From: Treponemataceae bacterium
GTDB lineage: Bacteria; Spirochaetota; Spirochaetia; Treponematales; Treponemataceae
Direction: 5' to 3'
Length of the DNA stretch: 33,392 bases
Assembly (NCBI GenBank): GCA_024413635.1
Contig: JAKSTT010000008.1
Location: 1 to 33,392, forward strand
Shown here: positions 11,582 to 20,837 of the stretch, piece after piece
How positions within the stretch are numbered: the first letter of the stretch is position 1
Layout of the letters: the number at the start of each line of letters is the position of its first letter
Position numbers and translations under genes: made by a program
Notes under the pieces: generated by a model
Database searches by the model: none
What the model saw: only the letters and a program-made list of their open reading frames with translations
What the model was told of the DNA's origin: nothing

Positions 11582-13681
11582 TTATTTGTTCTGAGCTTCC
11601 AGAGCGTCGATGTAGCTCAGGTTAATGCGTCCCTGTTTGTCAATTTCAATAACTTTAACAGGAATTACATCACCTTCTTTTACTACGTCGGTAACTTTAG
11701 CAACACGGGTGCGTGACAGTTTTGAAATGTGACACAGACCGTCTTTGCCAGGAAGGATTTCAACAAAGGCACCAAAGTCCATAATGCGGCGTACGGTACC
11801 CTGATAAATGGTTCCTACTTCAGGATCTTCTACGATACCCTTGATAGCAGCTTTTGCACCATCGGTAGATTTACCGTTTTTACCGTAAATGGTAACGGTT
11901 CCGTCATCGTCAGTATTGATGGTAACACCGTACTGTGCAGAAATTGCCTTAACGGTTTTTCCACCAGGACCAATGAGGGCGCCGATCTTATCAACGGCAA
12001 TCTTCATGGTTTCGATTTTTGGAGCATATTCACTGATTTTTTCAGCAGGACCAGCGATGGTCTGTTTCATGATGCCCAGAATGTGCAGACGTCCGCGTTT
12101 AGCCTGAGCCAGTGCTTTCTGCATGATTTCGGTGGTTACACCGGCAATCTTGATATCCATCTGGAAACCGGTAATACCGTCTTCGGTACCGGCTACTTTA
12201 AAGTCCATATCACCCAGGTGATCTTCTTCACCCAGAATATCAGACAGGATTGCATAGCGTTCGTAGTGTTCCCCTTCGGTAATCAGACCCATTGCAATAC
12301 CTGCAACCGGTTTTTTCATTGGAACACCGGCAGCCAGCATACACAGGGTACCACCACATACAGAAGCCATTGAAGAAGAACCGTTTGATTCCATGATTTC
12401 TGATACTACACGTACGGTGTAGGGGAATTCTTCGCGGCTTGGAACCATTGGTTCCAGTGAGCGGCGAGCCAGGTTACCGTGACCGATTTCACGGCGTCCG
12501 GTACCCATACGTCCAACTTCACCTACTGAGTATGGAGGGAAGTTGTAGTGCAGGATAAAGTGTTCGCGGCGGTCGCCGTCAATATCGTCATATACCTGTT
12601 CATCAAGGGCAGTACCAAGAGTAGCAACTGCCAGTGACTGGGTTTCACCACGGGTAAAGATTGCTGATCCGTGTGGACGTGGCAGAACGTTAACCTCACA
12701 GGTAATAGGACGGATGTCTTCAAGACCACGGCCGTCAACACGTTTACCGTTGTTCAGGATACCTGAACGGAGGATTTCATACTGCATGTCATCAAACAGG
12801 GTGTTGAACAGTTTTTTCTGCATGTCATCAGCAAGCTGTTCAGCATATTTGGCAGCAATGTCAGCCTGTACTTTTGCAATTGCATCGTGACGGGCAAATT
12901 TGGTTGGTTCATAGCAGGCAACCTGCAGCAGAGGCATTGCTTCTGCACGGATTGCATCAGCGTTTTCAAGAACAACACTTGATGGAGCCAGAGGCAGTTT
13001 TTCTTTACCGGCCAGTGCTTTCAGTTCTTCCTGCAGTTTACACATTTCGCGGATGAATTCTTCAGCTTTAGCCAGAGCACCCAGCATCAGGTCTTCTGAT
13101 ACTTCGTTTGCACCACCTTCAACCATGGTAAAGCCGTCTTTGGTACCGGCTACTACGATTTCCAGGTCACCCTTTTCAATCTGTTCATAGGTTGGGTTCA
13201 GTACGTATTCGCCGTCAACATAGCCTACGCGTACAGCAGCAATAGGACCATTGAACGGGATATCAGAAATGGTAACGGCTGCAGAAGCAGCAATTACGGC
13301 AAGAATGTCTGGTGGGTTTACACCGTCTGCAGAAACACAGGTTGGAACAATCTGGATTTCGCGGCCGAATGCAACTTCAAACAGTGGGCGCATTGGGCGG
13401 TCAATAAGGCGTGAAACCAGGATTTCCTTATCCTTTGGGCGGCCTTCGCGTTTTACGAAACCACCGGGGATTTTACCTGCAGCATAGTATTTTTCGTTGT
13501 AGTCAACGGTAACAGGAACGAAGTCAAGGCCTTCCTGTGCAGTGCCAGAAGCACATGCAGTAGCGATAACGGCTGAACCACCGAACTGTGCATATACAGC
13601 ACCATTAGCCTGTTTTGCCAGACGTCCGGTTTCCAGAATCAGTTCATCATCACCAATTTTGTAAGTAACTCTCTGTACCAT
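11582..13681 (-). CDS. pnp: Polyribonucleotide nucleotidyltransferase (PNPase)
   Basis: A 699-residue 3'-to-5' phosphorolytic exoribonuclease. Two RNase PH-like domains (residues about 10-145 and 310-540) flank a helical domain. The second carries the catalytic region HLGDMDFKVAGT near residue 485. A KH domain with the motif IGALIGPGGKTV (about 565) and a C-terminal S1 domain (about 620-690, GTIYQGTVRRIMDFGAFVEI) bind RNA. Length matches the family. The ATG at 13681 has AAGGAAG with 5-nt spacing. It is the last gene of the rimP-to-pnp cluster. A strong leader hairpin ends four bases before the Shine-Dalgarno, and a terminator follows the gene. Codon use resembles that of highly expressed genes here. 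Confidence 0.98.
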   Translation of the reverse strand: MVQRVTYKIGDDELILETGRLAKQANGAVYAQFGGSAVIATACASGTAQEGLDFVPVTVDYNEKYYAAGKIPGGFVKREGRPKDKEILVSRLIDRPMRPLFEVAFGREIQIVPTCVSADGVNPPDILAVIAASAAVTISDIPFNGPIAAVRVGYVDGEYVLNPTYEQIEKGDLEIVVAGTKDGFTMVEGGANEVSEDLMLGALAKAEEFIREMCKLQEELKALAGKEKLPLAPSSVVLENADAIRAEAMPLLQVACYEPTKFARHDAIAKVQADIAAKYAEQLADDMQKKLFNTLFDDMQYEILRSGILNNGKRVDGRGLEDIRPITCEVNVLPRPHGSAIFTRGETQSLAVATLGTALDEQVYDDIDGDRREHFILHYNFPPYSVGEVGRMGTGRREIGHGNLARRSLEPMVPSREEFPYTVRVVSEIMESNGSSSMASVCGGTLCMLAAGVPMKKPVAGIAMGLITEGEHYERYAILSDILGEEDHLGDMDFKVAGTEDGITGFQMDIKIAGVTTEIMQKALAQAKRGRLHILGIMKQTIAGPAEKISEYAPKIETMKIAVDKIGALIGPGGKTVKAISAQYGVTINTDDDGTVTIYGKNGKSTDGAKAAIKGIVEDPEVGTIYQGTVRRIMDFGAFVEILPGKDGLCHISKLSRTRVAKVTDVVKEGDVIPVKVIEIDKQGRINLSYIDALEAQNK

Positions 13682-13697
13682 GGGTACTTCCTTGTTT

Positions 13698-13773
13698 CTG
13701 CCGTGGAACAGAATTTACTGCAACAAATCAGGGTGTCGGTTTGTTTCAGAAAATTCTGTGTCCGCTACGGCAG
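13698..13773 (-). promoter_or_regulatory. Long pnp leader hairpin, candidate RNase III/PNPase control site
   Basis: Paired arms, from outside in (plus coordinates): CTGCCGT (13698-13704) with ACGGCAG (13767-13773); GGA (13705-13707) with TCC (13761-13763); ACAGAATTT (13708-13716) with AAATTCTGT (13751-13759); CTG (13718-13720) with CAG (13747-13749); AACAAA (13722-13727) with TTTGTT (13740-13745). The total is about 28 base pairs around a 12-nt loop, with single mismatches and one asymmetric bulge. The base lies 4 nt before the pnp Shine-Dalgarno. In E. coli the pnp leader has an RNase III-cleaved stem used for PNPase autoregulation. The equivalence here is inference. Confidence 0.7.
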
Positions 13774-13787
13774 TTTTTCTTTTATGT

Positions 13788-13821
13788 AACGGCAACGCCG
13801 TTTTATGCAGCAATATGCTGC
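13788..13821 (-). repeat. Two small perfect hairpins in the rpsO-pnp gap
   Basis: Two adjacent inverted repeats with 6-bp stems and 3-nt loops: AACGGC/GCCGTT (13788-13802) and GCAGCA/TGCTGC (13807-13821). They lie between the rpsO terminator and the pnp leader hairpin. Neither is followed by a T run, so they are not terminators. Confidence 0.5.
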
Positions 13822-13833
13822 CTGTTTCAGGTG

Positions 13834-13883
13834 AAAAAAAAGCCGGTCATTCAGTATGAAAAATCACATGAACAGCCGGCTTT
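13834..13883 (-). terminator. Intrinsic terminator after rpsO
   Basis: On the minus strand AAAGCCGG (13883-13876) pairs with CCGGCTTT (13846-13839), and the T run is eight long. The 29-nt loop has some internal complementarity (TTCA and TGAA). It lies 9 nt past the rpsO stop. Since no clear pnp promoter follows, partial readthrough into pnp is likely. Confidence 0.85.
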
Positions 13884-13892
13884 TTCTCAATC

Positions 13893-14159
13893 TTAGTGAC
13901 GGAGACCGAGTTCTTTAATCAGAGCGCGGTACAGGTCCAGATCTTTGCGTTCAAGGTATTTCAGCATTGAGCGGCGCTGACCTACCAGTTTGGTAAGAGC
14001 ACGTTTAGCACCTGCATCTTTTTTGTACATTTTGCAGTGCTCGGTAAGCTGCTTAATGCGAGCGGTAAGCAGAGCTACCTGAACTTTGGTGTTACCGGTG
14101 TCTTTGTCGTTGGCACCGAACTGAGAAACGATTGAAGTGGTTTCTTCTTTTGACAGCAT
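13893..14159 (-). CDS. rpsO: Ribosomal protein S15
   Basis: An 88-residue small-subunit protein that binds 16S rRNA early in assembly. It shows the S15 signature regions TGNTKVQVALLTARIKQLTEH and LVGQRRSMLKYL, and the usual C-terminus (LIKELGLRH). The start is decided by the Shine-Dalgarno: AGGAGG is one nucleotide from an upstream in-frame ATG (14165), which is too close, and 7 nt from the ATG at 14159. It lies between ribF and pnp, the common bacterial order. The 146-nt gap to ribF (14160-14305) holds no gene. In many bacteria S15 represses its own translation through leader structure, but I could not fold a convincing one here. Confidence 0.97.
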   Translation of the reverse strand: MLSKEETTSIVSQFGANDKDTGNTKVQVALLTARIKQLTEHCKMYKKDAGAKRALTKLVGQRRSMLKYLERKDLDLYRALIKELGLRH

Positions 14160-14305
14160 TTTCATGCCTCCTGATAAATTATTTAGGCGTATCACCCGAA
14201 AAACGTTCTGCAACCGTTCAGTATGAGCCGCACAGCAACCCATGAAAAAACAGCCCGATTGTTCTTCTAAAGAAAGACGCGCTTGTTGTCCCCCAAACAG
14301 CATCT

Positions 14306-15085
14306 TTATACAAATACTATATTTGCAAAATTCTGCACAAAAGTCAATGGATTGGTATGGATTGCGACCTTCTGCGTAGTAATTTCAAGGTTTGCTGAAA
14401 TTTCTCCGTTTACCATGCAGGGATACAGACCGTCTGCCGGCAGTACCTGAATGATGGCTGAACGGTCTATGGTACCCTCTCTTGTAACAGGAAGACCACG
14501 AAGGTCCAGAACCCAGTCATACCCCAGCAATTCCCGGGCCAGGCTGAAATCTCCAGCGGCAATGCACTGGCGGATGCCGGTTGAACTGATTTTTCCGGCA
14601 CCAATGGCTTTGGTATCAGCAATAACCTGATATGCCATATGATTCTGACGACAGAAATCACTGATCTGCTGAAATCCGGTGGCAGCCCGATAGCCGCAGC
14701 GGAAATCCTGGCCGCTGAAAAGGCACCGGATGTCAAAGGCTTTCCGTATACATTCCAGAAATGCCAGACCGTCCATGGTCTTTATTTCCTCGGTAAAATC
14801 GATGACCACAAGAAACTGAAAACCGGCTTTGGCAAAATACTCTTTTTTCTGTTCAAGGGTAGAAAGACAGCCGGAAAAGTGAGAGGGATCATTTACCGCC
14901 TTGGGAGGCGTAGAGAAAGTAACAACACCGGATGCCAGCTGCTGCCTGTCTGCATAGGCAAGGACACTGTCAAAAAGATCACGATGGCCTTTATGCGGAC
15001 CGTCAAATGCTCCGATACAAAGGACACTGGGCTGTGTCAGGGGATGAGAACCGGTGGTAATGTCATGCCAGGTAAAAAAATCCAC
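14306..15085 (-). CDS. ribF: RibF-family FAD synthetase, kinase domain degenerate
   Basis: A 259-residue protein whose N-terminal part is the FMN adenylyltransferase of RibF: the nucleotidyl-transferase motif GAFDGPHKGH (residues 25-34), then SGQDFRCGYRAATG (about 118-131) and ISSTGIRQCIAAGDF (about 166-180). Bifunctional RibF proteins are about 300-320 residues with a C-terminal riboflavin kinase barrel carrying a GFPTAN-like motif. Here the C-terminus is short and that motif is not visible, so kinase activity is doubtful. The start is a GTG at 15085 with AAGGA 7 nt upstream, and only 2 nt separate it from the truB stop. Confidence 0.88.
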   Translation of the reverse strand: MDFFTWHDITTGSHPLTQPSVLCIGAFDGPHKGHRDLFDSVLAYADRQQLASGVVTFSTPPKAVNDPSHFSGCLSTLEQKKEYFAKAGFQFLVVIDFTEEIKTMDGLAFLECIRKAFDIRCLFSGQDFRCGYRAATGFQQISDFCRQNHMAYQVIADTKAIGAGKISSTGIRQCIAAGDFSLARELLGYDWVLDLRGLPVTREGTIDRSAIIQVLPADGLYPCMVNGEISANLEITTQKVAIHTNPLTFVQNFANIVFV

Positions 15086-15087
15086 GC

Positions 15088-16128
15088 TTAGTCCTTATTG
15101 ACGAATTCATATTTGAAATGGTTATTGATGACCGATACCAGTCCACAGAATTCATCAGTATCTTCAAGGAATACCGCATATTTTGGCGGTTCTGCAGGAG
15201 CAGCTGCCCTATACTGGTCCAGTATCTGACGGCCTTCCAGGAAAAATCCCGGGGTAATCCTGATACCGTTGTTATACGATTCATGAAAACTGTTTTTCAG
15301 GGTCACTGGTGGCAGGCCGCAGAGTACTGCAGTCTCCCGGTCCAGGGAAACTGCACGGTCAATAATCCCCTGCAAGGCGGCCGGGGTAAAAAGAGAATCC
15401 ATAACCTGCTTAATGTGCGGATCATCTTCAAGAATGTCTTTCTGCGCCAGGGCATGGGCGATGGTCATGGGAGGAAGGGACTCGTAGCCTGCCGCATGTT
15501 CCAGTTTGAAAATACCGACACCGGTCCGGCGGAGACCGATAAGATGTCCACAACTACCGGCTGAGCGGGCAATATCACGGGCAAGGGCACGGATATAGGT
15601 ACCTTTGGATACAACAGATTCCAGTAATGCATGGCGGACATAGTCCACGCCGTTTTCCGTTACCAGTTCCATATCAAGGACCTTGCTTTCATATATGGAG
15701 ACGGGACGTTTTTCCAGGGTAATGTCGTGTCCCCGGCGAGCAAGATCACTGGCTCTGGCACCGTCTACATGCAGGGCAGAAAAAACCGGTGGTTCCTGCA
15801 GTATGTCACCTTTCCACTGCTCTACTGCAGCAAGAAACGCTTCTTTTGTAGGAAGCGGTGCAGTCTGTACCACCTGACCGGTTACTTCCAGAGTATCCGT
15901 TTCTTCACCAAAGGAAATGACCGCCTGGTAGGTTTTAGATAATGCCGTAATGTGGGGAACCAGACGGGTCATGGAACCGGTGAGTACCACCAGCAGTCCG
16001 TCTGCAAAGGAATCAAGGGTGCCGGTATGGCCCACTTTTTTAGTGGATAATGCCCGCTTTACCCCGAATAACGAGGTAAAGCTGGTAATTCCGGCAGGTT
16101 TTGCCAAAAGAACGATGCTGCTGTGCAT
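15088..16128 (-). CDS. truB: tRNA pseudouridine-55 synthase
   Basis: A 346-residue pseudouridine synthase that modifies U55 in the T-loop of tRNAs. The catalytic segment KVGHTGTLDSFADG carries the nucleophilic Asp39. Further family motifs are PPVFSALHVDGARAS (about 110-125) and SKGTYIRALARDIARSAGS (about 170-188). It is somewhat longer than the E. coli enzyme (314), with an extended C-terminal region after about residue 235. Its ATG overlaps the rbfA stop by one base (TAATG), indicating coupled translation. It belongs to the rimP-nusA-infB operon. Confidence 0.96.
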   Translation of the reverse strand: MHSSIVLLAKPAGITSFTSLFGVKRALSTKKVGHTGTLDSFADGLLVVLTGSMTRLVPHITALSKTYQAVISFGEETDTLEVTGQVVQTAPLPTKEAFLAAVEQWKGDILQEPPVFSALHVDGARASDLARRGHDITLEKRPVSIYESKVLDMELVTENGVDYVRHALLESVVSKGTYIRALARDIARSAGSCGHLIGLRRTGVGIFKLEHAAGYESLPPMTIAHALAQKDILEDDPHIKQVMDSLFTPAALQGIIDRAVSLDRETAVLCGLPPVTLKNSFHESYNNGIRITPGFFLEGRQILDQYRAAAPAEPPKYAVFLEDTDEFCGLVSVINNHFKYEFVNKD

Positions 16129-16544
16129 TACGCTTCAGTAGACTCGCTTTCGGTATCTTCAGAAGCCTGAGGCTGAGAAGCCGCAACTTCCTGATCATGG
16201 GCGACGATAGCATCAATTTTGTGAACCATATTGAATCCTTCCTTGATGCTTGAGTCAGCAATAAACTGTAATTTCGGGAACTGGCGCAGACGCAGTTTCC
16301 TGCTGAGGGTTGACTGGATGAACCCTGCAGCACTTTCAAGCCCCTTAACGCCCAGCTTGGTCTGTTTATCGCTCATGAAGCTTGAAACATACACTTTTGC
16401 AAAGGCCAGGTCCCGGGTAACTTCTACCCGGTTAATGCTTAAAAAGGTTGATACACGGGGATCTTTAATCTGTCCCCGCATAATCATGGTTGAAACTTCG
16501 TCGCGGATCTGCTCGCCAAGACGTACAAGACGGAATTCTGACAT
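16128..16544 (-). CDS. rbfA: Ribosome-binding factor A
   Basis: A 138-residue KH-fold protein of late 30S assembly. Family features are the N-terminal RLGEQIRDEVSTMI, then DPRVSTFLSINRVEVTRDLAFAKVYVS, and LRQFPKLQFIADSSIKEG near residue 100. The tail after about residue 118 is acidic and low in complexity. The ATG overlaps the infB stop by one base (TAATG). Its place between infB and truB is the standard bacterial order. Confidence 0.95.
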   Translation of the reverse strand: MSEFRLVRLGEQIRDEVSTMIMRGQIKDPRVSTFLSINRVEVTRDLAFAKVYVSSFMSDKQTKLGVKGLESAAGFIQSTLSRKLRLRQFPKLQFIADSSIKEGFNMVHKIDAIVAHDQEVAASQPQASEDTESESTEA

Positions 16545-19264
16545 TACTCGGCTTTTCCTTCTCTTTCTGCTTTAGCAGCTTCTTCTGCAAGTGTTGCTCC
16601 CAGTTTGCGTGCAACTTCAACAAATTCGATAACTTCAAAGGTATCGCCAACCTGAATGTCGTGCCAGTCTTCAATACCGATACCACATTCATAGCCGTAG
16701 GTAACTTCTTTTGCATCGTCCTTGAAGCGTTTCAGGGAAGAAATCTTTCCGTTGTGGATTACGATGCCGTCACGGATGATGTTGACGGTAGAAGTACGTT
16801 TAACGGTACCTTCAAGTACGTAACAACCGGCAATAACGCCAACTTTCGGAACACGGAAGGTATCGCGTACTTCAACCTGACCGATAACTTCTTCCTTAAC
16901 ATCAGGCTGCAGCATACCTTCCATAGCCTGGGTAATTTCTTCAACACACTTGTAGATAACGTTGTATTTGCGGATATCTACTTTTTCCTGGTCTGCCAGT
17001 ACTTTTGCCTTTGGAGTAGGACGTACGTTGAATCCGATGATGATTGCGTTACCGTCAGCAGAAGCAAGCATAACGTCGCTTTCGTTGATGGCACCGGCAG
17101 AAGAGTGGATTACTCTCAGGCGGATTTCTTTGGTTGACAGCTTTTCAAGAGACTGTTTCAGAGCTTCTGCAGAACCCTGAACATCGGCTTTGATGATGAC
17201 TTTCAGTTCGGTCATCTTACCGTCATCAATATTGGCATACAGGTTATCAAGAGTAACTTTCTTAACAGCCTGGGCTGCTTCTACACGTTTCAGTTCCTGA
17301 CGTTTCTGGGAAATTGCACGTGCTTCTTTTTCGTCTTCAGTTACCTGGAAAGGATCACCTGCATTTGGCATTGCTTCAAGACCCAGGATTTCTACTGGCA
17401 TTGAAGGATATGCTTTCTGGATTTTTTCTCCGCGGTCATTGAAGATGGCGCGGACACGGCCAGAATAGATACCGGCAACATAGGGGTCACCGATTTCAAG
17501 ACAACCGCGCTGTACGATGATGGTAGAAACAACACCACGACCGTGGTCAATGCGGGTTTCAATAATCTTACCTTCAGCACGGCACTGGTTGTTGGCTTTC
17601 AGTTCCAGCATTTCTGCCTGGAGCAGAACAGCTTCCAGCAGGTCATCAATACCTTCCTTGCGGAGTGCACTGATGCGTACGAACTGGGTTTCACCACCCC
17701 ATTCTTCCGGGGTCAGGCCATACTCAGAAAGCTGAGTCATTACGCGGTCAATATTTGCTTCAGGCTTATCGCATTTGTTAACTGCAACTACGATTGGAAC
17801 CTTAGCATCTTTTGCATGGTTGATGGCTTCTACAGTCTGTGGCATGACACCATCATCTGCTGCTACAACCAGAATTACGATATCAGTGATGGATGCACCG
17901 CGGGCACGCATCATGGTGAATGCTTCATGTCCAGGAGTATCCAGGAAGGTAATCTGTCCGCGTGGAGTATCAACCTGATAAGCACCAATGTGCTGGGTAA
18001 TACCACCAAACTCAGTTGCTACTACGTTGGCAGAACGGATGGCATCAAGAGTCTTGGTCTTACCATGGTCTACATGTCCCATTACGGTTACAACCGGTGG
18101 ACGTGGAACTACAGCGCCTTCTTCATCGGCTTCAGACTCAATAACGGTTTCATCGTACAGGGATACGATATGAACTTCACAGTTGTATTCAGAAGCCAGC
18201 AGGGTTGCAGTATCAGCGTCAATGGACTGGTTGATGGAAACCATCATACCCATGGAGAACAGTTTGGCGATGATGTCGGAAGCCTTCAGGTTCATTTTCT
18301 TTGCCAGATCCTGAACTGATACGGTTTCCATAATCTCGATTTTCTCTGGAACGGCATCAAGCTGAGCCTGAGCCTTTTTCTTCTGATAGTACAGTTTGTC
18401 GTCCAGATCTTCTTCGCGGTCTTTGCGTGAATACTGGGTCTTTTTCTTGGTAAAGGTTTTCTTTGCAGGAACCTTTTTAGGATCCGGCATCGGAGCAGCC
18501 GGTGCAAAGCCCGGACGTCCACCTAAGCCTGCCGGACGGTTACCCATGGGGCGTCCGCCAGGACCACCGGCCGGACGGTTACCGTATGGACGCTGTCCAC
18601 CCTGTCCGCCCTGGCCACCAGGACCACGGTTAAATCCGCCCTGACCGCCGCGGTTAAAGCCTCCCTGGCCACCACGGTTATATCCGCCACCCTGACCATT
18701 GTTACGGTCACCATAGTTGCGGTTCTGGAATCCTTCACGGGCCTGGGCACCGGTAAATCCACCACCCTGTCCGTTGCGGTTATAGTTATTGTTGTATGAA
18801 CGGTTAGGATCACGTGGTCTGCGTTCTCCGTCATAGCCGCCCTGTCCGCGGTTACCGCCCTGACCGTTACGGTCACCATAGCGGTTCTGTCCGCGGCCTT
18901 TGTCAGCCAGGTTACCCATTTTTACGTTGGGGCGGGCTGGACTCAGCTCAATGGAAGAAACACCGCGTGGTTTGCGTTCGGTACTCTCAGTTTTTGGAGT
19001 TTCAGCTTTTGGTGCAGGAGCAGATTCCTTTACAGGAGCCGGTTCAGCTGCAGGGGCTGCTTTATTCTGAGAAGATTCGGATACTACCCGCACAACAGGG
19101 CGCGGAGAAGCTTCGCTTTTTGTTTCAGAAGGAGCTGCCTGTGGCTTTTTCTTTACCACAACAACTTTTTTCTTCTCAGGTGCAGCAGGAGCTGACTCCT
19201 GTGGAGCGTCGCTTTTTTTCTTGTTGATGATCAGTTTGGGTTTGTTCTCTGAATCTTCTGCCAT
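16544..19264 (-). CDS. infB: Translation initiation factor IF-2
   Basis: A 906-residue GTPase that brings initiator tRNA to the 30S subunit. The G domain starts near residue 395 with GHVDHGKT (P-loop), followed by DTPGHEAF (switch II) and NKCD (base specificity). Domains II, III and the C-terminal fMet-tRNA-binding region follow at their usual lengths. The N-terminal 290 residues are disordered: residues 1-110 are rich in Lys, Ala, Pro and Glu, and about 125-260 form an unusual Gly/Arg/Asn/Gln-rich tract with tandem GGQGGFNR units. AAGGAAA lies 5 nt before the ATG. It is 47 nt from nusA and overlaps rbfA by one base. Confidence 0.98.
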   Translation of the reverse strand: MAEDSENKPKLIINKKKSDAPQESAPAAPEKKKVVVVKKKPQAAPSETKSEASPRPVVRVVSESSQNKAAPAAEPAPVKESAPAPKAETPKTESTERKPRGVSSIELSPARPNVKMGNLADKGRGQNRYGDRNGQGGNRGQGGYDGERRPRDPNRSYNNNYNRNGQGGGFTGAQAREGFQNRNYGDRNNGQGGGYNRGGQGGFNRGGQGGFNRGPGGQGGQGGQRPYGNRPAGGPGGRPMGNRPAGLGGRPGFAPAAPMPDPKKVPAKKTFTKKKTQYSRKDREEDLDDKLYYQKKKAQAQLDAVPEKIEIMETVSVQDLAKKMNLKASDIIAKLFSMGMMVSINQSIDADTATLLASEYNCEVHIVSLYDETVIESEADEEGAVVPRPPVVTVMGHVDHGKTKTLDAIRSANVVATEFGGITQHIGAYQVDTPRGQITFLDTPGHEAFTMMRARGASITDIVILVVAADDGVMPQTVEAINHAKDAKVPIVVAVNKCDKPEANIDRVMTQLSEYGLTPEEWGGETQFVRISALRKEGIDDLLEAVLLQAEMLELKANNQCRAEGKIIETRIDHGRGVVSTIIVQRGCLEIGDPYVAGIYSGRVRAIFNDRGEKIQKAYPSMPVEILGLEAMPNAGDPFQVTEDEKEARAISQKRQELKRVEAAQAVKKVTLDNLYANIDDGKMTELKVIIKADVQGSAEALKQSLEKLSTKEIRLRVIHSSAGAINESDVMLASADGNAIIIGFNVRPTPKAKVLADQEKVDIRKYNVIYKCVEEITQAMEGMLQPDVKEEVIGQVEVRDTFRVPKVGVIAGCYVLEGTVKRTSTVNIIRDGIVIHNGKISSLKRFKDDAKEVTYGYECGIGIEDWHDIQVGDTFEVIEFVEVARKLGATLAEEAAKAEREGKAE

Positions 19265-19311
19265 TTGTTTTCCTTATACGTTATCAGAACAGTGTTAATC
19301 GTTCTCTCCGA

Positions 19312-20811
19312 TTATTCTGCGTCTTCATATTCAAAACTGAGTCCGATATGACAGTTTGGACATTCAGTCATATCAGCAGTAATGCGTGCTCCACATTCGG
19401 GGCACTCAAAATATTCAACTTCAGGTTCTTCTGCAGCTGGTTCTTCTGCGGCAGGAGCTTCCTCTGAAGCGGCTTCGGCTACATTATCGTCTACAAATTC
19501 AACAGAGTCATTGATCAGTTTCATTACACCGTCAATGTCTTCTGCAGACAAGCCCTCAATCTTAGCCAGTGAACCGGCTTCTGCAGCCTGTACGAATGAC
19601 TCGATTTCAATGATGTTGTTATCCTTCAGCAGGGCAGCTACGCGTTCATCAACGCCTGGCAGTTCTGCAACAGAAGTGATTTCATCATAGTCTTCGTTAT
19701 AGTCATCAGTAAACAGTTCCTGAGCAGCGGCCATGCGCATTTCAGAAAGTTCACCGTACATTTCTTCGTACTGTTCTTCAGTCTTAACGTCAATACTCCA
19801 GTCAGTCAGACGGTTAGCAAGGCGAACATTAAGACCCTGTTTACCGATGGCCAGTGAGAACTGGGAATCAGCAACAACGGCCAGAGCCTGACGTTTGTCT
19901 TCATCCAGGATTACAACACCGGTAACTTCTGCTGGAGACAGGGCATTTCTGATGAATACCCGTGGATCAGGATCATATTTCAGAACATCGATTTTTTCGC
20001 CTTCAAGTTCGGTAATAACGTTCTTGATGCGCACACCTTTCAGACCTACACAGGCACCAACAGGATCTACATCTTCGCGGCGTGAAGAAACGGCCATCTT
20101 GGTGCGGTAACCGGCTTCACGTACGATCTTGTGAATTTCTACGGTACCATCGTAAATTTCAGGAACTTCAAGTTCCAGAATATTGCGTACAAAGTCAGGA
20201 TCAGTGCGTGACAGTACAATCTGAACGCCGGAACCTGAAGCTGGTTTTTTAACGTCAACGATAAGAGCCTTGATACGGTCATTCTTGTGGTATACTTCGC
20301 GTTCGCTCTGGAATTTAGCAGGCAGGATACCTTCTACTTTTCCCAGGTCTACGTAAATAGTACCGTTTGGCTGCTGGCGCTGGTAGTAACCGATGATGAT
20401 TTCGCCAACCTTATCCTTGTATTCAGAATAGAGGCTGTCCTTGTGGATTTCTGCCAGTTCCTGGTGAGCAGTCTGTTTACCGGTCTGAACAGCTGAGCGT
20501 TCAAATTCAGTTTTAGGATCCAGAAGAATATCTACTTCATCGCCTTCTTCTACTTCTTCACTCATTTCCTTGGCTTCTTCAAGCTCAATTTCGGTAACGG
20601 GATCGTATACGCCGTCTACAACTACCTTGCGTGAATAGGTCGAAACATCACTGAAATCATCGCTGATGACAACGATACAGTTTTCTGCAGTACCAAACTT
20701 GCGTTTGTACGCAGCTTTGATTGAGTTTTCAATAATATTGCGAACCTGATCTTCTGTGTAATTTTTTTCGTTAATGAGCTGCTGAGCTGCCTCAGCCATA
20801 TCCTGTGACAT
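19312..20811 (-). CDS. nusA: Transcription factor NusA with C-terminal zinc ribbon
   Basis: A 499-residue elongation, pausing and termination factor that binds RNA polymerase. The order is: an N-terminal polymerase-binding domain (1-130), S1 (about 135-200), and two KH domains (about 205-345, with GACVGLKGVRIKNVITEL and AIGKQGLNVRLANRLT). Then come a helix-hairpin-helix-like region (about 375-430) and an Ala/Glu linker. The last 33 residues are unusual: CPEC (Cys470, Cys473) and CPNC (Cys484, Cys487), spaced by 10 residues, form a zinc-ribbon signature. AGGAGG lies 9 nt before the ATG. It is 26 nt from rimP. Confidence 0.97.
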   Translation of the reverse strand: MSQDMAEAAQQLINEKNYTEDQVRNIIENSIKAAYKRKFGTAENCIVVISDDFSDVSTYSRKVVVDGVYDPVTEIELEEAKEMSEEVEEGDEVDILLDPKTEFERSAVQTGKQTAHQELAEIHKDSLYSEYKDKVGEIIIGYYQRQQPNGTIYVDLGKVEGILPAKFQSEREVYHKNDRIKALIVDVKKPASGSGVQIVLSRTDPDFVRNILELEVPEIYDGTVEIHKIVREAGYRTKMAVSSRREDVDPVGACVGLKGVRIKNVITELEGEKIDVLKYDPDPRVFIRNALSPAEVTGVVILDEDKRQALAVVADSQFSLAIGKQGLNVRLANRLTDWSIDVKTEEQYEEMYGELSEMRMAAAQELFTDDYNEDYDEITSVAELPGVDERVAALLKDNNIIEIESFVQAAEAGSLAKIEGLSAEDIDGVMKLINDSVEFVDDNVAEAASEEAPAAEEPAAEEPEVEYFECPECGARITADMTECPNCHIGLSFEYEDAE

Positions 20812-20837
20812 GAACGGATGCCTCCTGTACTATTTAT

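Noticed and set aside
11729-12373. 214-codon plus-strand open frame inside pnp
   Set aside because: Antisense to the KH and second PH domains of PNPase; composition is that of a mirrored coding strand.
14160-14305. Independent promoter or S15-binding pseudoknot before rpsO
   Set aside because: AT-rich AATAAT is present near 14180 but no -35 fits, and I could not fold a convincing leader structure by eye.
17543-18319. 258-codon plus-strand open frame inside infB
   Set aside because: It is antisense to the conserved GTPase domain of IF-2, has no ribosome-binding site and no recognisable protein; a shadow of strong codon bias.
18490-18890. CRISPR-like or minisatellite array
   Set aside because: The repeats are in frame within infB, are contiguous without unique spacers, and encode the Gly-rich tract of IF-2.
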